Shown here piece by piece: positions 58,158 to 64,000 of a stretch of DNA of 64,000 nucleotides. Source of the stretch: Arthrobacter sp. StoSoilB19 (lineage in GTDB: Bacteria > Actinomycetota > Actinomycetes > Actinomycetales > Micrococcaceae). The stretch is from the NCBI RefSeq assembly GCF_019977275.1, contig NZ_AP024650.1, positions 3,968,001-4,032,000 on the forward strand, given 5' to 3'. A model generated the notes under the pieces. The model saw only the letters and a program-made list of their open reading frames with translations. It was not told the origin of the DNA and searched no databases. The position numbers were made by a program, and so were the translations under genes. The stretch's first letter is position 1, and every line of letters begins with the position of its first letter.

Positions 58158-59681
58158 CTAGTCCTGGAAGTACTCCACCTTGGCGCCGATGGTGTTCAGG
58201 CGTTCCGCCAGGTCCTCGTAGCCACGCTCGATCACGTAGATGTTCCGCAGTTCGGATACGCCCCGGGCGGCGAGCATGGCCAGCAGCAGGCAGGCGGCCG
58301 GACGAAGTGCAGGCGGGCAGCCCACCTCGGCGGCGCGCCACTTGGTGGGCCCGTTGACGTAGATCCGGTGCGGATCCAGCAACTGCACCTGCGCCCCAAG
58401 CCTGTTCAGCTCTGTCAGGTAAATGGCCCGGTTCTCGTAGACCCAGTCGTGGATCATGGTCTGGCCATCGGCGTTCGCGGCAATGACGGCAAAGAACGGC
58501 AGGTTGTCGATGTTCAGCCCGGGGAACGGCATCGGATGGATCTTGTCCTCCGGGGCATGCAGCTCGGAGGGCTTGGTGGTCACGTCCACCAGCCGGGTGC
58601 GGCCGTTGCGGGCCATGTACTCGCCCGAAATTTCCAGCTTCTGCCCCATCTGGCCCAAGGTGGCCAACTCGATTTCCATGAACTCGATGGGCACCCGCCG
58701 CACCGTGACCTCGGAATTGGTGACGATGCCGGCCGTGATGAGGCTCATCGCCTCGATGGGATCCTCGGAGGGGAAGTACTCGATCTCCGCGTCAATGTCG
58801 GCCCGGCCCGTGATCTTCAGGGTGGTGGTGCCCACGCCCTCGATGGTGACGCCCAGCATCTGCAGGTAGAAGCACAGGTCCTGCACCATGTAATTGGGGC
58901 TGGCGTTGCGGATCACGGTGGTTCCCGGCCGGTGCGCCGCGGCCATGATGGCGTTCTCGGTGACGGTGTCCCCGCGTTCGGTGAGGACGAAGGAGCGGTC
59001 CTGCGCGTCCGCCGGCGGAGCCTGGACCGTGTAGAAACCGGCCGTGGCTTCCACGGCAAGGCCAAACTGGCGCAACGCCTGCATGTGCGGTTCCACGGTG
59101 CGGGTGCCGAGGTCGCAGCCGCCGGCGTAGGGCAGCCGGTACTCCCGCGACTCATCCAGAAGGGGACCCAGCAGCATGATGACGCTGCGGGTCCTGCGCG
59201 CCGCGTCAACGTCCATGGCTTCCAGGTCCAGGACGGCGGGACGGCGAAGACGCAGGTCAGTGTCGTTGAGCCAGGTGCACTCGACGCCGATGCTGGTCAG
59301 CACTTCGACAATGCGGTTGACTTCCTCGATCCGTGCCAGCCGGCGGAGCACGGTGGTGCCACGGTTGATCAGGCTGGCGCACAGCAGGGCGACGCCGGCG
59401 TTCTTGCTGCTGTTGACATCCACGGCACCGGAGAGGGTACGGCCGCCCTCCACCCGCAGGTGCGTCATCTGCGGCTTGCCGACGTTGACGATGCTGCGGT
59501 CGAAGATCTTTTCCAGCCTCTGGATCATCTTCAGGCTCAGGTTCTGCTTGCCCTGCTCCATCCGGGCAACGGCGCTCTGGCTGGTGCCGAGCTCGGCGGC
59601 CAACTGGCCCTGGGTCCAGCCCTTCTCGCTCCGGGCATCCCTCAACATGGCGGCAACGTGCTCAGCGGTCTCCTGCGTCAT
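58158..59681 (-). CDS. Fusion: XRE-type HTH domain + MurA-like enolpyruvyl transferase
   Basis: 507-aa protein. Residues about 9-62 are a Cro/CI-type HTH (LRDARSEKGWTQGQLAAELG, SQSAVARMEQGKQNLSL). Residues about 75-507 are an EPSP-synthase-like UDP-N-acetylglucosamine 1-carboxyvinyltransferase. K93-N94 (SSKNAG), C189 (GGCDLGTR, equivalent to the MurA catalytic Cys) and R194 are present. It may be an active peptidoglycan-precursor enzyme and/or a regulator sensing that precursor. A TATGAT box 12-17 bp before the ATG implies a very short or absent leader. A canonical murA probably exists elsewhere. Confidence 0.88.
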   Translation of the reverse strand: MTQETAEHVAAMLRDARSEKGWTQGQLAAELGTSQSAVARMEQGKQNLSLKMIQRLEKIFDRSIVNVGKPQMTHLRVEGGRTLSGAVDVNSSKNAGVALLCASLINRGTTVLRRLARIEEVNRIVEVLTSIGVECTWLNDTDLRLRRPAVLDLEAMDVDAARRTRSVIMLLGPLLDESREYRLPYAGGCDLGTRTVEPHMQALRQFGLAVEATAGFYTVQAPPADAQDRSFVLTERGDTVTENAIMAAAHRPGTTVIRNASPNYMVQDLCFYLQMLGVTIEGVGTTTLKITGRADIDAEIEYFPSEDPIEAMSLITAGIVTNSEVTVRRVPIEFMEIELATLGQMGQKLEISGEYMARNGRTRLVDVTTKPSELHAPEDKIHPMPFPGLNIDNLPFFAVIAANADGQTMIHDWVYENRAIYLTELNRLGAQVQLLDPHRIYVNGPTKWRAAEVGCPPALRPAACLLLAMLAARGVSELRNIYVIERGYEDLAERLNTIGAKVEYFQD

Positions 59682-59798
59682 ATCCGCAAATATATCATAG
59701 ATGAGTTACGCGGGCCCTGATCGGCCACTGGTATGGGGCATCGGGAAAGCCTCTACCCACTGCATGCGATAGGAATCACCTGGGCCGGACCGCCAACA

Positions 59799-60599
59799 TC
59801 AACTGCCCAGCCACACCATGTTCCAGGTCCCGGCGGCCAGGGCAGCAAATAGCGCGAGGCCGGCCACCAGGACACCGCCGGCCACCACCCCAAGGTCCAG
59901 CGCGCTGAACGTGGATTCCCGGGCCCAGGTCCGGTTGCCGCCGCCGAAACCGCGGGCTTCCATGGTCACAGCAAGCCGGGACGCGCGGCGGATGGCCTGT
60001 ACCAGCAGCCCGAAACTCTGGCCCAGCGTGGCCTTCACCCGCTGGGCCACGCTGCCGCGCGAACCCACGCCACGCGCACGCCGGGCCATCCCGATGGTCT
60101 GCCATTCTTCAGCCATGAGCCCCACCAGGCGCATCGCGGCGAGCGTTCCCAGGACAAAGCGGTGCGGCAGGCGCGCCTTCTGCGCCAGCGCGTCGGCAAG
60201 GTCCGTGGGATCGGTGCAGCTCATCAGGAGCACGGCCGGAAGGGCGATCGCAAAGCCGCGCAGGAGGAAGCCGATGCCCAGCTGCAGGGAACCTTCGCTC
60301 ATGGACCAGATCCCGGCGTCGAGCAGGATCCGGCCGCTGTCCGGGGCCAGGATGGAGGTGCTCCAGCCACCCACGGCAGCGGCAAGGATCAGCGGCCAGC
60401 CGCGCTGCCACAGCAGGGACAGGGTGAGCCCGGCCAGGGGAAAGAGCAGAAGCTCAAAGACCAGGGCCACGGACGCCGAAACCCAGTCGATGGACAGCGC
60501 CAGGACGGCGGTGATCAGCAGGACGGCAGCGAACTTGCTTAGTGGATTGGCGCGGACCAGGAGGGCATGGTTGCCGCCCAGGGTGAGTTGCTGCCTCAT
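59799..60599 (-). CDS. ykoC: ECF transporter transmembrane subunit (YkoC/EcfT)
   Basis: 266-aa membrane subunit of an energy-coupling-factor vitamin importer, with about five helices. The two cytoplasmic coupling motifs contain ARG triplets (ARRARGVG and MEARGFGGG), as expected for EcfT. Its start overlaps the ATPase stop by 4 bp. With YkoE and YkoD it forms the thiamine-precursor transporter. Confidence 0.9.
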   Translation of the reverse strand: MRQQLTLGGNHALLVRANPLSKFAAVLLITAVLALSIDWVSASVALVFELLLFPLAGLTLSLLWQRGWPLILAAAVGGWSTSILAPDSGRILLDAGIWSMSEGSLQLGIGFLLRGFAIALPAVLLMSCTDPTDLADALAQKARLPHRFVLGTLAAMRLVGLMAEEWQTIGMARRARGVGSRGSVAQRVKATLGQSFGLLVQAIRRASRLAVTMEARGFGGGNRTWARESTFSALDLGVVAGGVLVAGLALFAALAAGTWNMVWLGS

Positions 60600-62146
60600 G
60601 GCGCCACCGCTTCCGCCGCGGCCATCCGCAGTTCGGCCCCGCCCAAGGCCTGGGTGAATTCGGCGTCATGGGTCACGGACACCACGGCAGTGCCGGCATC
60701 CAGGAGCTCGGACAGGAAGGACGCCAGCTCGGCCCATGTGTTGGCGTCCTGCCCGAACGTGGGTTCATCCAGGACCAGGACCTGCGGGCTGGCGGCAAGG
60801 ACGGTGGCCACGGACAGCCGCCGCTTCTCGCCACCGGAGAGCGTGTAGGGGTTGGCGTCCACCAGCGCGGTGAGCCGCAGCCGCTCCAGCAGTTCGTCCA
60901 CCCGATCCCCGCCGTGGCCCAGGTGCCGGGGGCCGAACAGCAGTTCGTCAAGCACCCTGCCGGTCACGAACTGGTGCTCCGGCTCCTGGAACACCGTCCC
61001 CACTCGGGAAATCAGCTGATCCGCCTTCCACCGGTACGGGTCAATGCCGGCACCGCGGCTCAGGTCCATGGTGGCGGAGACCTTTCCGGACACCGGTTCC
61101 AGCAGCCCTGCCAGGGTCAGGGCGAAAGTGGACTTACCGGCGCCGTTGGGACCCGTCACGGCGAGCGCCTGCCCGGCGCGCACCTGCGCGGCCAGGCCTT
61201 CCTGGACCGGTGACGGCGGAATCTTCCTTAAGCCCTTGCGTCGGGGACGTTCGCGGGCGACTGCCAACTGTTCGGCTGCGAGCAGGAGGTTTCCCGTGCC
61301 GGGGGCCGGGACCACCGCCCGGGCACGGGTTGCCGGGACGTAGCCGGGGACCCACACACCGGCGGCGGCCAGCATGGCCCGCGCCTCCGTGAGCACCTGG
61401 TCCGGCGGCCCGTCCAGGAGTACGGCAGGATCCGCGGCGGAGCCCGGCTGCAGGACCACGATCCGGTCCACCAGGTCCTTCCACACGGACACCCGGTGCT
61501 CCACCACCACCAGCGTGGCCCCGGTCTTGTCCAGGCACCGCGCCACGGCATCGCGGACCTCCAACACGCCGTCCGGGTCCAGGTTGGCGGTTGGCTCATC
61601 CAGGAGGATCAGGCCCGGGCGCATGGCCAGGATGCCGGCCAGCGCCAGGCGCTGCTTTTGCCCGCCGGACAGGGCCGACGTCGGGTGGTCCAGCGGCAGG
61701 TGGGACAGTCCGACGTCGGCAAGCGCCTCGTGCACGCGCGCCCAGATTGCTTCCCGTGGGACGGCAAGGTTTTCGGCACCGAAGGCGACGTCGTCCCCCA
61801 CCCGCGACAGGACCACCTGCGTCTCGGGGTCCTGCTGCATAAGTCCGGCGCGCCCGCGCTGGGCGCGGGGCACGGCGCCGTCAACCAGCAGCGAACCCGA
61901 CTCGTCGGCGTCCCCCGCCTCGCCGCCGTCGTCGTTGATGTCCCCCAGCACCCCTGCGAGCGCGTGCAGGAGCGTGGACTTCCCGGCGCCCGAGGGGCCG
62001 AGCAGGAGCACCCGCTCCCCCGGGCTGATGTCCAGGTCAAGCGCATGGACGGCAGGCTTGGCCCTGCCGGCGTGCCGCCATCCCCAGCCCCGGGCTGTGA
62101 CGGCGGCAGGGCGGACGGTGCCGCCGTCACGCTGGGCTGGTGCCAT
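60596..62146 (-). CDS. ykoD: ECF transporter ATPase, two fused nucleotide-binding domains (YkoD)
   Basis: 516-aa protein with two ABC domains. The first has Walker A GPSGAGKST (about 48-56), signature LSGGQKQR and Walker B LILLDEPT. The second has Walker A GPNGAGKST (about 345-353), signature LSGGEKRR and Walker B VLVLDEPT. Both halves look catalytically complete. It energises import by YkoE/YkoC. The ATG overlaps the ykoE stop (ATGA). Confidence 0.93.
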   Translation of the reverse strand: MAPAQRDGGTVRPAAVTARGWGWRHAGRAKPAVHALDLDISPGERVLLLGPSGAGKSTLLHALAGVLGDINDDGGEAGDADESGSLLVDGAVPRAQRGRAGLMQQDPETQVVLSRVGDDVAFGAENLAVPREAIWARVHEALADVGLSHLPLDHPTSALSGGQKQRLALAGILAMRPGLILLDEPTANLDPDGVLEVRDAVARCLDKTGATLVVVEHRVSVWKDLVDRIVVLQPGSAADPAVLLDGPPDQVLTEARAMLAAAGVWVPGYVPATRARAVVPAPGTGNLLLAAEQLAVARERPRRKGLRKIPPSPVQEGLAAQVRAGQALAVTGPNGAGKSTFALTLAGLLEPVSGKVSATMDLSRGAGIDPYRWKADQLISRVGTVFQEPEHQFVTGRVLDELLFGPRHLGHGGDRVDELLERLRLTALVDANPYTLSGGEKRRLSVATVLAASPQVLVLDEPTFGQDANTWAELASFLSELLDAGTAVVSVTHDAEFTQALGGAELRMAAAEAVAP

Positions 62147-62769
62147 CAGGAGAAGACAGGCTCCGTGGCGGCCTTGCGCGAAGCGAAGGAGCTCAGCACG
62201 CCGGTACGCGCCAGGCCGCGGGTGGCCAGCCAGGACAGGGCGCCGGCGAGAATGGCGCCGGAGAGGGTGGTCAGCACGATGTACGCCAGCTTGTCCGCAC
62301 CGGAGTAGGCGATGTTCCAGCCCCACGGTGCGAATGAGTCATTCAGTCCGCAGAAGAATCCAGCCGCGGCGCCTGCCAGCAGGGAGACGGGCAGGTTGAA
62401 CTTGCGGTAGACGAAGATGGCGAAGATGATTTCCGCGCCGAGGCCCTGGATGAAGCCGGAGAAGAGGACCGAGGCACCGTACTGGGAACCCATGAGGAGT
62501 TCCCCGGTGGCGGCCACGGTTTCACAGAACAGGGCGGCCCCGGGCTTGCGGATGATCAGCATTCCCAGCACGCCGGGAATCATCCAGCCGCCCGCCAGCA
62601 GCCCGGTCAGGGGCGGGTAGGCGGCATTCATGGGGGCAGAAAGCGCGGCTGCTCCCTGGTCCCACGCCCAGAAAATGACGCCGCCCGCGATGGCCACCAG
62701 CGCGGCGACCACGATGTCCACGACGCGCCAGGACTTACTGGTGGTCTTCTTGATTGCTGCAGTACTCAT
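62146..62769 (-). CDS. ykoE: ECF transporter substrate-capture subunit (YkoE, HMP/thiamine)
   Basis: 207-aa S component with about five membrane helices (the first, VVDIVVAALVAIAGGVIFWAW, at about 17-37). YkoE motifs are WDQGAAALSAPMNAAYPPLT, GAEIIFAIFVYRKFNLPVS and GFFCGLNDSFAPWGWN. It binds hydroxymethylpyrimidine or thiamine, consistent with the TPP riboswitch directly upstream. The start is the ATG after GAGGATCAC. Confidence 0.92.
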   Translation of the reverse strand: MSTAAIKKTTSKSWRVVDIVVAALVAIAGGVIFWAWDQGAAALSAPMNAAYPPLTGLLAGGWMIPGVLGMLIIRKPGAALFCETVAATGELLMGSQYGASVLFSGFIQGLGAEIIFAIFVYRKFNLPVSLLAGAAAGFFCGLNDSFAPWGWNIAYSGADKLAYIVLTTLSGAILAGALSWLATRGLARTGVLSSFASRKAATEPVFS

Positions 62770-62852
62770 GTGATCCTCCTGGGAAACAGGAGGGGAAAGT
62801 GGACCCGGCTGACGGCTGTTGCCGTGCAGCCGCGGCACTTTGAGAACTCGAC

Positions 62853-62968
62853 TCCCTTGCGCCGGTACTAACCGGATCAGGTTCGAGGGTCTGCGGCTGT
62901 CCGCACTCTCAGCGCCCACCTGCGGTGCCCGGCTTGTGCCAGGATGTCCGACGGCGGCGCTCCCCTGT
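62853..62968 (-). promoter_or_regulatory. TPP riboswitch (THI element)
   Basis: Read on the minus strand, GGGGAGC lies at the 5' end (about 62959-62966). CTGAGA (complement of 62907-62912) is the pyrimidine-sensing helix motif. ACCCTCGAACCTGATCCGGT is the conserved core (complement of about 62871-62890), then GCGCAAGGGA closes P1. It lies 84 bp upstream of ykoE and would reduce expression when thiamine pyrophosphate is abundant. Confidence 0.95.
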
Positions 62969-63061
62969 CGTTATTAGTGGTGCTTTTGGATGGGTAAGGC
63001 TTTTTGAACTGCCCTTCCGGGCGTGGTCAAGTTTACACCTGGCGGGGGTAGATTGAGGGCC

Positions 63062-63604
63062 ATGAGCGCCATTCCACCGGATGTGACCGGATTCGATCCT
63101 GATTCCGCCGACGCCCAGCTGGAGGGGTCACTGGAAGCGTCGATCGCCCGCATCGAGGCGGAGGTCCGGGAGCTCCAGTTCCCCGGCTTTTCGCTGGATG
63201 ACGCGTTGAACCTGGGCCTGCTCCTGGTGGAGCTGGGCAAGGAGCGGTCCCTTCCCATCGCCATCGACATCACCAAGGGCGAGCAGGTCCTGTTCCACGT
63301 CGCGCTCCCGGGCGCCACGCCGGACAACGGGCACTGGATCCGCGCCAAGCAGCGCACTGCCGCCCGGTACGAGGTGCCGTCACTTTTGGTGGGGCTTCGC
63401 GGCCGGCTGGGCGGCGGCCGGATCGAGGACAACGCCTGGTTCGACCAATCCCGGTATGCAGCCCATGGCGGCGCCTTTCCGATCTACGTCACCGGCGTGG
63501 GCGCCGTGGCCACGCTGACCGTCTCCGGGTTGCCGCAGCTGCAGGACCATGACCTGGTGGTTGAGGCGCTGCGCGACATCCTGGGGTCGTCGCTGCGGGA
63601 TTAG
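63062..63604 (+). CDS. UPF0303 / HbpS-like (heme-binding) family protein
   Basis: 180-aa soluble protein. LGLLLVELGKERSLPIAIDI (about 55-74) and WFDQSRYAAHGGAFPIYV (about 136-153) match the GlcG/HbpS-UPF0303 family. Members form oligomers and some bind heme, but function is not established for this branch. The ATG is at 63062; an earlier in-frame start lacks an RBS. Divergent from the ykoE riboswitch. Confidence 0.8.
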   Translation: MSAIPPDVTGFDPDSADAQLEGSLEASIARIEAEVRELQFPGFSLDDALNLGLLLVELGKERSLPIAIDITKGEQVLFHVALPGATPDNGHWIRAKQRTAARYEVPSLLVGLRGRLGGGRIEDNAWFDQSRYAAHGGAFPIYVTGVGAVATLTVSGLPQLQDHDLVVEALRDILGSSLRD

Positions 63605-63649
63605 GCGCCGGTTGACCTGCCGCCAACAGGAAGCCTGCTTAGCTTTTAT

Positions 63650-63667
63650 TAGTAATCATGCTTACTA
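63650..63667. promoter_or_regulatory. Palindromic operator candidate upstream of the redox-enzyme gene
   Basis: TAGTAA-TCATGC-TTACTA is a perfect inverted repeat with 6-bp arms, immediately followed by TATATTG. It lies 33-50 bp before the leader ORF and about 100 bp before the enzyme start. Confidence 0.6.
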
Positions 63668-63699
63668 TATTGGTTCCCGGGTTTCGAGGAGGACAGGGC

Positions 63700-63768
63700 A
63701 TGGGAGTCACCATGGGCGGTCCCGCGTTCGTTCCCGTCACCAGCGCGGCAGACCAAGGAGCACCATGA
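63700..63768 (+). CDS. Possible 22-codon leader ORF
   Basis: Encodes MGVTMGGPAFVPVTSAADQ plus GAP. The ATG has a very strong GAGGAGG (63686-63692) at 7-bp spacing, and its stop overlaps the ATG of the next gene (ATGA). Either a coupled leader peptide or a chance ORF whose RBS serves an RNA function; I do not recognise the peptide. Confidence 0.35.
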   Translation: MGVTMGGPAFVPVTSAADQGAP

Positions 63769-64000
63769 GAATCCCGGAATCCAGAGGCCCCCTCAGCAAC
63801 GCCCTGTTCGCACTCCTTGCGCAGGCTCCGGCCGAAGCCGGGACGGGGCTGGACGGGCTGTACCACCTCGCGGCACGGCAGGTGGCCGGCACTAGTGACA
63901 TCATCGGCGACGAGGACATCCAGCTGGCCCTCTTCTGCCTCTACGAGCTCCACTATTCCGGCCTGGCCGGCGTCTCCGACGACTGGGAGTGGGAGCCGGC
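63765..64000 (+). CDS. Iron-containing redox enzyme family protein, 5' part only
   Basis: 78 codons before the window ends. IIGDEDIQLALFCLYELHYS then GLAGVSDDWEWEP matches the N-terminal part of actinobacterial heme-oxygenase-fold iron-containing redox enzymes. CAAGGAG precedes the ATG inside the leader ORF. The metal ligands and C-terminal part lie beyond the window, so function cannot be refined. Confidence 0.75.
   Translation, partial: MRIPESRGPLSNALFALLAQAPAEAGTGLDGLYHLAARQVAGTSDIIGDEDIQLALFCLYELHYSGLAGVSDDWEWEP

Overview
The window is a high-G+C actinobacterial chromosome segment, most likely Arthrobacter/Pseudarthrobacter. The evidence is the sarcosine oxidase operon architecture, a homoprotocatechuate 2,3-dioxygenase that matches my recollection of the Brevibacterium/Arthrobacter enzyme over most of its length, the HspR/HAIR-regulated dnaK operon, frequent GTG/TTG starts and many ATGA/GTGA stop-start overlaps. 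I see no insertion sequence, phage gene, CRISPR array, rRNA or tRNA. It reads as ordinary chromosomal backbone with catabolic islands.

Layout. (1) 1-7.6 kb, minus strand: glyA-soxB-soxD-soxA-soxG-sdaA, a one-carbon route in which sarcosine is demethylated to glycine, converted to serine and deaminated to pyruvate. A divergent GntR regulator lies across an operator-rich gap. (2) 8.4-17.4 kb: a ROK repressor divergent from a sugar ABC importer (binding protein and two permeases, no ATPase), then a GH13 alpha-glucosidase, a polyphosphate-glucokinase-like ROK kinase and an amylosucrase. This looks like an alpha-glucoside/sucrose unit. (3) pheA (prephenate dehydratase). (4) 18.2-28.4 kb: a homoprotocatechuate (3,4-dihydroxyphenylacetate) meta-cleavage cluster with a divergent flavin monooxygenase, an unusual FAH-RraA fusion, a GntR regulator, hpaE, hpaD, hpaH, hpaI and a succinate-semialdehyde dehydrogenase. 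Aromatic rings are taken to pyruvate and succinate.

(5) 28.5-31 kb: a small YVTLP-repeat protein, another aldehyde dehydrogenase and a small membrane protein. (6) 31.1-35.9 kb: dnaK-grpE-dnaJ-hspR with two HAIR operators, preceded by an acidic repeat protein. (7) 36-40.7 kb: a TetR / NAD(P)-binding protein pair and an MMPL exporter / MarR pair, each with palindromic operators in the shared gap. (8) 40.8-52 kb: secreted beta-propeller phytase, methyltransferase, LysE exporter, low-molecular-weight phosphatase, a P-loop kinase-PabB fusion, cardiolipin synthase, a PabC-like enzyme, a flavin-binding protein, TetR, and an 84-aa conserved protein.

(9) 52-64 kb: an OpgC-type acyltransferase with an extracytoplasmic GH26-like domain, a DUF1737-rhodanese-metZ sulfur operon, a YbdK-type carboxylate-amine ligase, an HTH-MurA fusion, a ykoEDC-type ECF transporter under a TPP riboswitch, a UPF0303/HbpS-like protein, and the start of an iron-containing redox enzyme preceded by a possible 22-codon leader ORF.

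The most interesting items are domain fusions whose partners suggest new function (FAH-RraA, HTH-MurA, kinase-PabB, GH26-like-OpgC), two small tandem-repeat proteins of unknown function, and several precise repeat or palindrome arrays in regulatory gaps.
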